A DNA stretch of 53,966 nucleotides, taken from contig DAOTCE010000034.1 of the NCBI GenBank assembly GCA_035452965.1, positions 1-53,966 of the forward strand, written 5' to 3'. Origin of the DNA: Candidatus Paceibacterota bacterium. Lineage in GTDB: Bacteria > Verrucomicrobiota > Verrucomicrobiia > Limisphaerales > UBA8199. The notes beneath the pieces are model-generated. The model made no database searches. It had not been told where the DNA came from and saw nothing but the letters and a program-made list of their open reading frames with translations. Numbering within the stretch: the first letter of the stretch is position 1; every line of letters begins with the position of its first letter. The position numbers were made by a program, and so were the translations under genes. Shown in pieces: positions 28,408-38,056 of the stretch.

Positions 28408-28425
28408 TCCAGCGCCACAAGCATC

Positions 28426-29373
28426 ATGCGCACGAACCCATCCCGTCGCCATTTCCTTACAGCCCTCGGGCTGACCCTGCTCGGCTCCTCCTGCAGCAAC
28501 CGGCCTCAACGCCGCTCTTACAGGCAGGAACGGGACTCCCAGTCCCGGGAGACAGTCCGGGACCGGCTCTGGATGTGGGCTCATGAAGCCGGTGCCTATG
28601 ACAATTCCTATGGCCTTCCTCGAAACGGGCGTATCACGCCGGTCGAAGGCGCACACTACATGGGCGTGCCCAACGTCGTTCTGGTGCATTACAATGGAAG
28701 ACCCACTCCGCCCTACAATCAGTTCGCAATCCCGTTCAAGTCTTTGAAGCGGGTCAATTGGTCCATCACCGGTTCAGGGGGTGCCACCACCGAGCAGGAG
28801 CGCGAAAAGGTCTTCGGCCTCGCCGCTGCTATGCCGTTCATAACCGGAGTGTTCCTGGACGATTTCTTTCGCATCGCAGAGGCTCCGGCACCCAATCCGA
28901 ACGCCCAGCCGCCGAGCCAACCCGAGCCCGTTGCGGCTCTGACGCTGCAGCAACTAAGCGATATACGCAACCGATTGAACAACGTGAATGGCCGGCGTCT
29001 GGATCTCGGAGTTGTTGTTTACACTCACCAACTCGAGGCGCGCATTCTCGCACACCTCGCAATGTGTGATGTCCTTTCCCTCTGGACCTGGAGATTCGAG
29101 GATTTGGAAGCGCTGGAGGAGAACATGGGCAAGCTCGAACGGTTGGCGCCCGGCAAGCGCATTCGGCTTGGCTGTTACATGTGGGGGTTCGGCACCGGTA
29201 AACCCATCCCCCTCAGCCTCATGGATAAGCAGTGCCAGCTTGGGCTCCAATGGCTTAAAAACGGCAGAATCGACGGCATGATTTTCTGTGCGACAAACAT
29301 TTGCGACCTGGGACTGGAAGCTGTGGAATGGACTCGGCAATGGATCGCCCGCGAAGGTGGGAAGCCTGTTTGA
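28426..29373 (+). CDS. Tat-exported lipoprotein, TIM-barrel-like, function unknown
   Basis: 315 residues. The N-terminus has a twin-arginine signal (SRRHFLTALGLTLLGSSC) ending in a lipobox-like LLGSSC. The mature part has barrel-like segments: MWAHEAGAYDNSYGLP, ITGVFLDDFF with paired Asp, LGVVVYTHQLEA, RLGCYMWGFGTGKP and GRIDGMIFCATNICDLG. These resemble sugar-binding barrels of uncharacterised glycosidase-like proteins. I do not recognise the family. It lies 18 bases after the GH127 gene and 35 before the next, so it is part of the same transcription unit. Tat export suggests folding in the cytoplasm. Confidence 0.65.
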   Translation: MRTNPSRRHFLTALGLTLLGSSCSNRPQRRSYRQERDSQSRETVRDRLWMWAHEAGAYDNSYGLPRNGRITPVEGAHYMGVPNVVLVHYNGRPTPPYNQFAIPFKSLKRVNWSITGSGGATTEQEREKVFGLAAAMPFITGVFLDDFFRIAEAPAPNPNAQPPSQPEPVAALTLQQLSDIRNRLNNVNGRRLDLGVVVYTHQLEARILAHLAMCDVLSLWTWRFEDLEALEENMGKLERLAPGKRIRLGCYMWGFGTGKPIPLSLMDKQCQLGLQWLKNGRIDGMIFCATNICDLGLEAVEWTRQWIAREGGKPV

Positions 29374-29408
29374 ACGCGATTGAACCTGAAGATCGGCACT
29401 GAACTGCA

Positions 29409-31694
29409 ATGAACAACAAAACAGAGCTGCGTAATCCACTAATCTTTCGTGTTCCTGCCACTGCGTGCAAACGCGTCCGGTATGGGATGCGGGTTGCGCC
29501 AACCCCCATATTCTCCGTGCTTCTTTTGAGCTCGCAGTTGCATGCACAGCCGATGGATTTCGCGCAAAACGGGAAGGCCCTGGGAGAACTGCGCCAACGG
29601 TTGCAAGAGGGATGTGAACGGCTCAACGCGCCGCCGTTGGACAGCGCTGAGTTTGTGCTGTCGGACCTGCATTTTCTCCAGGCGCGCCGATTCAACGAAT
29701 ACAGTGGCGATGTCTCCGGCCGGATGGTGGCAGCTTTGTTTGCCGGGTCCCTGGCTTTGGACAAAACAAACACCGTTTTAAATGCGCTGCTCAAGGAGAT
29801 TCCCGGGCTGCAAAAGCCCGACGGTCACTTTGGCGCGGAACAAGACCTCGCCCGGACTGTGACCCAGGAACGGGACATGCCCATCCTCTGGGGCAACAGC
29901 CGGATGCTGCTCGCCCTGGCGCAGGTTTGGAGAATGTCCCCGAATCCGGACCCCAAACTGTGCGAAACGGCCCGGAAGCTCGGGGACTACATCATCGAAG
30001 GGCGGCGCTACTTCGGTAAAAAGGAGAACTTCGAGAACGTTGGCGGCGCACTGGCGTCGGGCTTTACCACTTGTTACCCGGCGCTGATCGACGGACTCGT
30101 AGCATTGGGTGAGGTTTCGGGAGAACAAAAGTATCTCCAGGAGGCGCAATACATTGCCGGACTGTCGCTCCTGGACAAGGAGTTCGCCAAGCATCACAGC
30201 CATGGCCGGCTTACCGCATATCGTGGCATTCTGGACCTCCACCGGCTCATGCCGGTTCCGGACTTGATCGCACAAGTCGTGGACGGCTGCCGAACAATCC
30301 AGGCTGAGTACGTCCTTCCCATCGGCGGCCTGCAGGAGGTTTTCAGCCCGACCTATGACCGCGACGAGGGCTGCTCCGTCGCCGATTGGGTCCGTGTGAA
30401 TGCGTTGCTCTGGCGCGCCACCGGCGAGATGGGATATCTGGACGCGGCGCAGCACGCCTTCGAAAACCACCTGCTCGCAGCCCAGTTCCGCAACGGCGGC
30501 TTCGGCCACCGTCAATTGCGTCTTTTGCAGGTCGGTGGCCGGACGCATTTGGGCGCCGGCCTGGGCAACATCGGCTCGGAATCCTACTGGTGCTGCAGCA
30601 TGCATGGTGTTCAATTGCTCGCCGACCTCGCCTGCTACGCGTTTGCCAAACAAGGCAGCACCGTTTACATGACCGGCCTGGCGGAAGCGGAAGCGGCCTT
30701 CCGCGATGAGAATGGCACAATTCGCATTTCCGCTGAGCGGCTGAATGCTGAGACGTGGCGAATTCGCACAGAAGCGACCCGCCCCTTCCTGCTCAAGTTC
30801 CGGGCGCCGGCAGCGCCCGATCAGAATCCGCCCAAGGCTGCTTGGAGCGAAAAGGCGGTCGCAGCGGGCGCCCATAGTCTGAGACTCAAGGTCAAAAGGC
30901 ATTGGAACCTGGTTGAAGCTCGGACCAGCCGCCCATGGACGAACGAAGCAGGGCGTATCTTCCTCAATTCCCGCCTTTATGTGCTGCCCGACGAAGCTTT
31001 ACCGGCAGGATTTCTCGCCCGGGATGCCGTTCCGCGACTGGCATTCGCACAATCCTCTCGTGCAGCGGAAGAATTGCCTGTCATTGTTCAAGGGCAGGGT
31101 GGCCAATGGCTCAATGCCTCACTGGTCTCCGCTTCCACCAGGCCGTTTGGCGGCTGGCGGGCGCTGTTCGAAATGGAACCGCTGGCCGCGAGGGCTTTTG
31201 CCTCGCGCAGCAAGGCCGCGGCCCCGCCGATGAAAAATCGCGGGCCACGGCTCGAGCTGCAGTTCGCATCCAGCGGAAGTTACAAAGGATACCTGAATCA
31301 AATTGAAGTGCTTCACGGTAATGGCTTTCATGAGTCTCCTTCCGTCGAGCTGTTCGGCAAAGTCGGACAGAACAGCGTGGCTGTGTGGACGCAGGGCGCG
31401 GCGCCTCGCCCTGGAGTCATCGGTCTGGTGGGGGTGAACGGCCGCTACAATGGAACCAAAAACGCCGGCTGGACAGCGAGTCGCTGTGACCAGGAGCCTA
31501 CGCCAAACAGCTGGAACCACGAGGGAGGCCCCCCTTTGCTGGAGACGATCGGCGCATTTGGGTCTCAGCCCTGGCAGTATTTTCCGGCCGCCTTCGCCGG
31601 ATCGAATGCGCAGTGGATCTGGCCCCAAGCCGGCGAGACAAATTCCAAATGGCTCTTCATCCGCCAGATCGACCTCTCCCTCGACAGCGATTGA
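29409..31694 (+). CDS. Second GH127-like (DUF1680-related) secreted protein
   Basis: 761 residues from ATG 29409; ATG 29487 would place the start right before a signal peptide (MRVAPTPIFSVLLLSSQLHAQ) and may be the real one. The (alpha/alpha)-barrel region carries the GH127-type pair: Glu320-x-Cys322 (RDEGCSVADW) and Cys395-Cys396 (SYWCCSMHG), spaced as in the enzyme two genes upstream. The two proteins are otherwise very different. The C-terminal ~250 residues are beta-rich and end in a carbohydrate-binding-like segment. It probably attacks a different linkage of the same glycan. It converges on the next minus-strand gene with only five bases between stops. Confidence 0.78.
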   Translation: MNNKTELRNPLIFRVPATACKRVRYGMRVAPTPIFSVLLLSSQLHAQPMDFAQNGKALGELRQRLQEGCERLNAPPLDSAEFVLSDLHFLQARRFNEYSGDVSGRMVAALFAGSLALDKTNTVLNALLKEIPGLQKPDGHFGAEQDLARTVTQERDMPILWGNSRMLLALAQVWRMSPNPDPKLCETARKLGDYIIEGRRYFGKKENFENVGGALASGFTTCYPALIDGLVALGEVSGEQKYLQEAQYIAGLSLLDKEFAKHHSHGRLTAYRGILDLHRLMPVPDLIAQVVDGCRTIQAEYVLPIGGLQEVFSPTYDRDEGCSVADWVRVNALLWRATGEMGYLDAAQHAFENHLLAAQFRNGGFGHRQLRLLQVGGRTHLGAGLGNIGSESYWCCSMHGVQLLADLACYAFAKQGSTVYMTGLAEAEAAFRDENGTIRISAERLNAETWRIRTEATRPFLLKFRAPAAPDQNPPKAAWSEKAVAAGAHSLRLKVKRHWNLVEARTSRPWTNEAGRIFLNSRLYVLPDEALPAGFLARDAVPRLAFAQSSRAAEELPVIVQGQGGQWLNASLVSASTRPFGGWRALFEMEPLAARAFASRSKAAAPPMKNRGPRLELQFASSGSYKGYLNQIEVLHGNGFHESPSVELFGKVGQNSVAVWTQGAAPRPGVIGLVGVNGRYNGTKNAGWTASRCDQEPTPNSWNHEGGPPLLETIGAFGSQPWQYFPAAFAGSNAQWIWPQAGETNSKWLFIRQIDLSLDSD

Positions 31695-31699
31695 TCAAC

Positions 31700-34495
31700 T
31701 CAGAAGCGGACTTGGAACTCCACTGGCTTCCTCACCGGGTAAATCGAAACCTCTTCCACATTCATCCGCGCAGAGACGGGGCCCAGTCCTTCAACGGATT
31801 TCACAGGCAACCCTAGCGGGTGCCGCAGCCGCAGTCTGATCCGCCCGGACCAGTCCCTTTCGTCCGGAGGGACGATTCGCACCGCAACACTCTTGCCATC
31901 CGCCGCCGCGGTGAGCCGGTATGACACTTTGCCGAAGATCGTCGGAGCGCCATTGACCGCGATCGTCTTGCCTGGCTCGAGCCACGGGCGCGGCAGCGCA
32001 CCCGCCAGCACGAGCGTTTCACCCTCCTCACGCAGCAGCATATTGCGGAGCAAGCGCAGTTGCATGGAACATGAATAGGTATGCGGCAGTGTCTTGTGGT
32101 TTTCGCCGGTTCGATGATCCGTAACCTCGACGGGCGAGTAAGTGCCGCGCGACATCCCATACGCCATCATGCCATAAAGCCCAAGCACGACGCGTTTTGC
32201 TTCCCCCCGCTCCAAACAGTCCTGCCAGTAACCGTAGGTATAGGCGTGATCAATCCAGTCGTAGAATCGGGCCTGCCCGAGTTCCAGCCCTTGTCGGCGT
32301 TCCATTGCACCTAGGATTGCCTCGTGCTGCCAGGTGCCCGGAGGAAACAGGCCGGTCTCCAGGATGAAGGGGGCACAAAGGGCGTAATAGCCTTTGGCCA
32401 GGTAGTCGGTCTCTCGCAATAGAGCCTGCGTTTCGGGAAACATCGGCACCAGCCGCATACCGTCGCGCCAAACCGACGAGCGCTTCATGGAATCAACAAT
32501 GTCCGCCAGGTAGGCCTCCCCTTCTCTTTTCAAGCGAGCGGCTTCGTCCTTCATGCCGGCGCTCTCGAACGCCTTCGCCACCTCGTTCATGCCCCAGACG
32601 TGATAGACGTCCGCTGGCAAGAAGACGGCGGGCGCCGGGTAATCGCAATATGGACGGTAGCGCACCAGCCCTTGGTCGGGCAGACGGGTGCCGGGATGGA
32701 AACCGTGGTCTTTGAGGCTGCGCCGGCGCTTTTCCAGCGCCCAGTTGCACATCTTGAGCAAAGCGGGCGTCATGCGCTTAAGCCACGCTTCATCACGGGT
32801 GATCTGGTAGTGCCTTGCCATGGACCACATCATCGCACCATTATCAATGAACCCCGAGTTGATGGAGAACACGCCGTCGGGCTCCTGGAAAGTCAGCAGG
32901 GAATCGTAATACATGGTGGCTTGCTCGGTGTAGCCCAGGCAATCCAGCACGTGGCAGAAATGCGCCGCGCTCACCCCAAAAACCACGTCATAAAAGCCGG
33001 TGCCGTCGCAAACGTGATAGACGTCGCCGCGCTTGGGCACGTTTAGGAAACCCCACGTTATCCACGCTCGATACGCGTCCATAACCCGCTGCTCCGGAAC
33101 CTCAAAGCGGCTTCCTTTGCCGATCCACGCTTCCCACCACGCAGTGACCTCATCCAGCTTCGTCCGAAAGTCACCTTCCGAAGGTTCTTCGATTCCCAGC
33201 TTAAAGATGTCGAACGGCACCCGCACCAAGACGGAGCCCGCTTGGCCTGGCGCCAGGTCCACCGTCCAATTCCGCGTGGCCGCAGCCGGCTCCGGATCAC
33301 CAACCACCCTGAACGACACCGGCACCTGGCGAGCTTCCGTGGCCGTGTTCGTCAACTCCAGCCGCGCCCACGCGTAGACGGGAAACTCAGAGCTCATTCC
33401 CTCTGAACAGCCAAACACCGTTTCTTCGCACTGCAGTCCATCGTGAGCCCAGCCAACCACAACCACAGGTAAGTAGCCTTTGTGCAGCCGTTTCGCCTTC
33501 GACATGTCACCCGCCCCAAACCTTTGTGGCGGCTGTCCAATCTCGAAGAACCCGACAGGCTGCTTCGTGTTCCACCGGTCCGACTTGAGTTCCAGCGACC
33601 CATCTGAGTCCACGCCGATCTTGAACGAGGCGTGCAACGTGCCCACGACCTCCCGCGGCCACTTCATCGCCGGAAAATGTCGGCTTACAGATTCGAAGGA
33701 AGGATCGCCCGCCCCGGCCATTTCCTGTTCACCCAGAACATCTCTCAAGGGAGCATCGCGAAAGGCGGCATCCTCGGCCGTGAGGCGGAGCTGCGCGCGG
33801 TCGAGAGCCGTCACGTGCAAGTTGCGGATTCGTGACACACGCTCCGGCCCCGGGTCCGTGTAACTATTATCCAAATGCTCCCGCGGAAACGCGGGCGGGT
33901 TGGCGTGTCCGCGGCCGGCAATCAGCAGCGCCGGCGCTCGCATGAAACTTCCCGGACGGTCCGCAATCAATTCCCGGCGCTCCGGAATTCCCTCCCCCGA
34001 GACATAGTAGCGCAAGCCGTCGGCTGCTACCTCGATGGCAACCCCAATGAACTTCCCTGACCCAACTATGCCGAGGCGCTGGAACCGAACGACGCCCTCA
34101 ACCAGGTCCATCACAATGATCTGCTGGCCACCCCCATTTGGCGTCAGCCCGATCTGGGTGTAGTTAAGTGCGTCCCAATACAGCGTCAGCGCAGTGGCCC
34201 AACTGTTTCCGTGGTCCGGAAGAATCTCGCAGGATGCGCGAATGAAATCCTGCCCCAATGGACGCTGAATATGGGCATATGTGTTCTCACGTGCTCGGAT
34301 TTCAAGAGCCCCGTCTGCAATTCGGACTGCGTTACCCGGCGCGGCATCCACCTGCCAGGGGGAAACGAGCGCCGTGCCCCCGAACGTTTCGTCAAAGGGC
34401 AACGGCAGAACCTCACCGCCCTTTCCGCTCGCGGCCAATGCTGCCAACATGCAGCCGCCGATCACGGTGCAATTCATGCCGAAATAAATTGTCAT
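31700..34495 (-). CDS. Large secreted six-hairpin-type glycosidase-like protein
   Basis: About 931 residues from ATG 34495; ATG 34477 (MNCTVIGGCMLAALAASGKG) is equally plausible. The frame is open to a TTG at 34546, but that codon lies in the conserved element. The N-terminal ~200 residues resemble a concanavalin-like/LamG-type sandwich (FDETFGGTALVSPWQV, ALTLYWDALNYTQIGL). The middle and C-terminal parts form an (alpha/alpha)6-type barrel (YDSLLTFQEPDGVFSINSGF, PADVYHVWGMNEVAKAFESA, FYDWIDHAYTYGYWQDCLER) followed by a beta-sandwich. This is the architecture of alpha-L-rhamnosidase-like and related glycosidases, but no specific family is claimed. Likely secreted and part of the glycan-degradation block. 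Confidence 0.7.
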   Translation of the reverse strand: MTIYFGMNCTVIGGCMLAALAASGKGGEVLPLPFDETFGGTALVSPWQVDAAPGNAVRIADGALEIRARENTYAHIQRPLGQDFIRASCEILPDHGNSWATALTLYWDALNYTQIGLTPNGGGQQIIVMDLVEGVVRFQRLGIVGSGKFIGVAIEVAADGLRYYVSGEGIPERRELIADRPGSFMRAPALLIAGRGHANPPAFPREHLDNSYTDPGPERVSRIRNLHVTALDRAQLRLTAEDAAFRDAPLRDVLGEQEMAGAGDPSFESVSRHFPAMKWPREVVGTLHASFKIGVDSDGSLELKSDRWNTKQPVGFFEIGQPPQRFGAGDMSKAKRLHKGYLPVVVVGWAHDGLQCEETVFGCSEGMSSEFPVYAWARLELTNTATEARQVPVSFRVVGDPEPAAATRNWTVDLAPGQAGSVLVRVPFDIFKLGIEEPSEGDFRTKLDEVTAWWEAWIGKGSRFEVPEQRVMDAYRAWITWGFLNVPKRGDVYHVCDGTGFYDVVFGVSAAHFCHVLDCLGYTEQATMYYDSLLTFQEPDGVFSINSGFIDNGAMMWSMARHYQITRDEAWLKRMTPALLKMCNWALEKRRRSLKDHGFHPGTRLPDQGLVRYRPYCDYPAPAVFLPADVYHVWGMNEVAKAFESAGMKDEAARLKREGEAYLADIVDSMKRSSVWRDGMRLVPMFPETQALLRETDYLAKGYYALCAPFILETGLFPPGTWQHEAILGAMERRQGLELGQARFYDWIDHAYTYGYWQDCLERGEAKRVVLGLYGMMAYGMSRGTYSPVEVTDHRTGENHKTLPHTYSCSMQLRLLRNMLLREEGETLVLAGALPRPWLEPGKTIAVNGAPTIFGKVSYRLTAAADGKSVAVRIVPPDERDWSGRIRLRLRHPLGLPVKSVEGLGPVSARMNVEEVSIYPVRKPVEFQVRF

Positions 34496-34534
34496 TGATT
34501 GTGCGGGGCAGAATGCAAGCCCGCCCTCCCTATC

Positions 34535-34554
34535 GCAACTGAACAAACGTTATA
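34535..34554 (-). promoter_or_regulatory. Conserved upstream element, copy 6
   Basis: Minus strand reads TATAACGTTTGTTCAGTTGC, 39 bases before ATG 34495, the same spacing as copy 1 to its ATG. Confidence 0.62.
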
Positions 34555-34626
34555 CGGCCGCGTGGAAAGGATAGGCTTCTGCGGCCAGGAAACATCTTCC
34601 TTATCTTCCGCCACAGCTCCCACCGC

Positions 34627-37600
34627 CTACGGGGTACCTGGATTCATTCTTAATTCACAACCATCATAGGTAACATGGCCATCCCAGACTGAGCAGTTCA
34701 AAACCGTCTCGAGCACGAAACGCAATTTGACGGTGTGTGGGCCGGTCCTTATCGTTTGCGTCAGGCGCGTATAGGGTCCGGCTGCTTTGATCTCCGAGCG
34801 GGCGGGCGGCCCCAGTGGCTTGAGATCCTTGTCCAGTTCGAGTAACAGCAGCCCGGCTGAATCCCCAGCGCTTCGGCCGAAACCCTTGCCCTGCAAATCC
34901 GCCGCGCTCACCCAAACAGTGCCAGTGTAGGTGGCGCCAGGTTGAACATCCACATCCTGATATACTTGGGTGTGGCAATCCTTGTCGGCGTGGGTGCGCA
35001 GAGCGCCTTTCCCGGCATGGAGTTCCGGCAATCCCTCTTTCGGTCGTCCGGCAAAAGCGCTTTCCTGCCAGAGGTAACACCTGCCCGAGCTTCTGAGTTC
35101 GGCTCGCCATTCCTCACCGGAGTACTTCCCGTATTTGTCCGCTGCCGTGCCCGCGGTTGTTTCTTCAAATCCCGGGTTGAGCAACAGATTGCGAGCGGGA
35201 TTGAAACTCAGGGAGGAGGAGACCGGCCTTGCCCCGTGGCCTCCGGCACCCGGACCAATCTCGATGGCTTGCACAAAGGCTTCGCCTCGCAACGTCTGGT
35301 CGCCATCGCCGGTTAACAAACCCGTGAACCGAATCTCGATGATGCCATCCTTCGGCTTGACACCGTTGAACACAAGGTCCGCAGCCTTGTTTGGCCCTCC
35401 GGCAGTGGCGGCCACGTCCAGTCGTTCCACCACCTTGCGTCCGTTGAGGTGGATGTCGAAACAGTTCTTCCCCGTGTCCAGTCCCCGGGTCGCTGCGAAC
35501 TTGAGCCGAACATAGTATTCTCTCGGCCCAACCGTCAGATTCACCCAAAAATCCCGGGCATGGTAGCCATAGCGATACAGTTCCGGGTCCGGCGTGCCGG
35601 TGATCGGTTCGGTAACGGCATTGGTCCACCAGCAGTCGGACACGGTGTCCCGCAACACGGCGAGCCGCGTCACAACCTCCGTCCCCGGACGCCACAACTG
35701 CCCCTGGCTGTCGCGGTAATCTTGTCGCCCAGTATAGCCCATGATCATGCGTTGGGCGCCGGTCGGCCCGGCGCCAGTCGGAAAACTGCTCGCCACGTTT
35801 TCCGTGGAAAACTGCACAGCGTCCACGAAGACACGACCTCCTCGTGAGTAAGGGTTCTTCTCGCCCCGGGCAACCACCTTGAGCGTGTGTTTCCCTTCAG
35901 CGAGGCCATTTTTGTAATACAGCACCTGCTGGCTGCGCGCCGATGGATTCCAGAAATCAATCGGAACAAGCTGCTTCACTCCGTCCACGTAAACATCCGC
36001 CAGGCCGCCCTCGGGTCCCGCCTGGCCAATCAGCCGCACCTGATTTCCCGGGAAATCCGCCGTCATGACGGCGTCCTTCCTCTCCGACACTCGAAGGGAC
36101 CCACCCCAAGCGTCCGCATTCGTCTGCACAATCCACACGCCTTCAAAACTCAATGAGCCATCGTCTAGAACCTGCTGAGGGTCGTTGCCCGTGACTTTTA
36201 GTTGCCTCGCGCCGTCATGGCGGATTTGCACGACGACATCGCCATTGGGAAGCTTCTTGATCGTGTAGCCGTTATCAGACAAATCGCGCCGCTGGCGGAG
36301 CGCGCGTCCGTCCGCCGTGATTCGTTTCGGCGTAAAGGACAGCCGAAGCACGTCCACGGTTTCCGGCGGTGCATCGAAGGTGGCGTACTCGATGAGGCCG
36401 TCGCCGTAGCGCACGGAGTTCACCACCGCGCTGGAACGTACGATGTGGTTCTCACGGCTGGCCCCCAGTTCCTCCGGCAGCCAGCCCATGGCCATCTGCA
36501 CCCAGCGCAACGGCAGCGGATGGGCGATGTTGAACCAACTGCCGTTAACCTCGACGCCGCCGTCAATGTTGTCCTCACTGGCGCCGGTCTCGTGGACGTC
36601 GTAGGTCTGCAGGATGAATTGGCGCACAGCCATCTCCCGCGCCCACGGATCCTCGGCCTGCACCGCATACTGCCCCAGAGTCTTTCCCACCAGCAGCGGG
36701 GCGTACCAAAGCGAGCGCATGCAGCAGGAACTGGACTCGGGATAAGCCCAGGCGCCGCTATAAACATCGCCACCCGACTCAGGCGCCGCGCTGCTGTGGT
36801 TGTAGAACAGAGTTAGAATGTTACGGGCATCGGCGCGCCAGTTTGGAAACAGCCGCCGATGCTCAAGAAGGTAAGCCGGTGCCTCCGCGGCAAGAGTGCA
36901 GCAGTGCGTGGGATTCGCCCAATCCCAGAAGTAACGACCCCACGTGTCGTCCACGAGCCATGCCGGAAGCAGTTTTTCGCTCAAGTACCGACGCCCAGCA
37001 TCCCGTGCTTTCAGAATCCGCTCCTCGCTTCCTGTGTAGCCTAGACGAACGAGTTCATCCAGAAACCCCAGGATGAGCACCACTCCGCCCGTTTGTTTGT
37101 TGTCTTTCCAGGGGGTCGCGTCCGGGTTGGCGTAGCGGGGCCAGGGATCGCCGGCTGGATCAAGATTGCACCGCTCCGCCAATAAATCCCCCCAGTGCGC
37201 CGCTGCTGCAAACCACCGGTGATTTCCGGTTACCTGATAGGCCCGCAACAAGCCCTGACCCATATTCGCGCATATATCAAGTTGAATGATCCCTTCGGGG
37301 TTGCATTTTTGGTACACTTTGCCTCTGACGGGAACGCTGATAGGAAACAACGGCCAAGGATGGTCAGGGGGTGTCTGGCATCCGGTTAAAAGGTATTCCG
37401 CCATATACGTCAGGTGAGCTATCGCGGCGGGATCACCGGTGTATCGGTAGTAGTCCGTCATGCCGAACAAGACGCTCACGGTCCGCTGCCCGATGTCTCC
37501 TGTATCCCAATCGCTGGTTTGAACCGGAGTGATGGCGCCATTGGTGGCGATCTTCCATTGCCCGCTAAACACGTAAGCCGGGTAGGCGGCCATAGCGGCG

Positions 37601-37818
37601 TTGGTGGCCGTCCACGGGTAGCGTTTAAGGGTTTCCGCCGCAATGCGGACCCGGTAATCGCACTGGCCATTCAAGCCTTGGTACCAAGGCGCGATGACGC
37701 CGTGCGCATCCGCCACGGCGGCGTGGCCGTAGTAATGGGGTTTGGTGGCCGCCGGCGCAATCAGGCTCGCGCAGAACCAGAAGGCGAGCATCAGGCCATG
37801 GTGCAGGGCTTGTCTCAT
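34627..37818 (-). CDS. Giant secreted glycosidase-like protein with malectin- and CBM-like domains
   Basis: 1063 residues from ATG 37818, which starts a signal peptide (HHGLMLAFWFCASLIAPAAT); the frame is open to TTG 37887 inside the conserved element. Residues ~30-480 form an (alpha/alpha)-barrel (YYRYTGDPAAIAHLTYMAEYL, IIQLDICANMGQGLLRAYQV, SSSCCMRSLWYAPLL). A beta region follows (~480-600), then a galactose-binding-like domain (~610-700, VYVDGVKQLVPIDFW). Residues ~735-870 resemble malectin (YRYGYHARDFWVNLTV, NCFDIHLNGRKVVERLDV). A C-terminal carbohydrate-binding-like module follows (NLLLNPGFEETT). A polysaccharide-binding and probably hydrolysing enzyme. The family is not identified, and the Cys-Cys is not in a GH127-like context. 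Confidence 0.7.
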   Translation of the reverse strand: MRQALHHGLMLAFWFCASLIAPAATKPHYYGHAAVADAHGVIAPWYQGLNGQCDYRVRIAAETLKRYPWTATNAAMAAYPAYVFSGQWKIATNGAITPVQTSDWDTGDIGQRTVSVLFGMTDYYRYTGDPAAIAHLTYMAEYLLTGCQTPPDHPWPLFPISVPVRGKVYQKCNPEGIIQLDICANMGQGLLRAYQVTGNHRWFAAAAHWGDLLAERCNLDPAGDPWPRYANPDATPWKDNKQTGGVVLILGFLDELVRLGYTGSEERILKARDAGRRYLSEKLLPAWLVDDTWGRYFWDWANPTHCCTLAAEAPAYLLEHRRLFPNWRADARNILTLFYNHSSAAPESGGDVYSGAWAYPESSSCCMRSLWYAPLLVGKTLGQYAVQAEDPWAREMAVRQFILQTYDVHETGASEDNIDGGVEVNGSWFNIAHPLPLRWVQMAMGWLPEELGASRENHIVRSSAVVNSVRYGDGLIEYATFDAPPETVDVLRLSFTPKRITADGRALRQRRDLSDNGYTIKKLPNGDVVVQIRHDGARQLKVTGNDPQQVLDDGSLSFEGVWIVQTNADAWGGSLRVSERKDAVMTADFPGNQVRLIGQAGPEGGLADVYVDGVKQLVPIDFWNPSARSQQVLYYKNGLAEGKHTLKVVARGEKNPYSRGGRVFVDAVQFSTENVASSFPTGAGPTGAQRMIMGYTGRQDYRDSQGQLWRPGTEVVTRLAVLRDTVSDCWWTNAVTEPITGTPDPELYRYGYHARDFWVNLTVGPREYYVRLKFAATRGLDTGKNCFDIHLNGRKVVERLDVAATAGGPNKAADLVFNGVKPKDGIIEIRFTGLLTGDGDQTLRGEAFVQAIEIGPGAGGHGARPVSSSLSFNPARNLLLNPGFEETTAGTAADKYGKYSGEEWRAELRSSGRCYLWQESAFAGRPKEGLPELHAGKGALRTHADKDCHTQVYQDVDVQPGATYTGTVWVSAADLQGKGFGRSAGDSAGLLLLELDKDLKPLGPPARSEIKAAGPYTRLTQTIRTGPHTVKLRFVLETVLNCSVWDGHVTYDGCELRMNPGTP

Positions 37819-37875
37819 AAATCGTTGCAGGCTGTTTTCGTTGTGTGGGATTGTCACCGCCAGGCGAGTTGCGGC

Positions 37876-37895
37876 GCAATCGAACAAACGTTATA
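37876..37895 (-). promoter_or_regulatory. Conserved upstream element, copy 7
   Basis: Minus strand reads TATAACGTTTGTTCGATTGC, 57 bases before ATG 37818. It fits the consensus at every position. No convincing -35 hexamer is seen upstream of TATAAC. Confidence 0.62.
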
Positions 37896-38040
37896 TGGAA
37901 ACGCGCTTATGAGGACTATAGCCAGACGCGGCTCTCGATCCACCAAGCCGCCGGCCTGCCAGCGGTCTATAATCGCCCCGGTCGATAAGGAAACCATGCC
38001 CTCGTTAGTCGCTTCGCGGTGCCTGCTCCACCTCAAACCC

Positions 38041-38056
38041 GCTACATTGATGTAGC
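38041..38056. repeat. Short perfect palindrome
   Basis: GCTACATTGATGTAGC: 7-bp arms around TG. About 220 bases upstream of the giant glycosidase start codon. Could be an operator or an RNA hairpin; function unknown. Confidence 0.5.
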
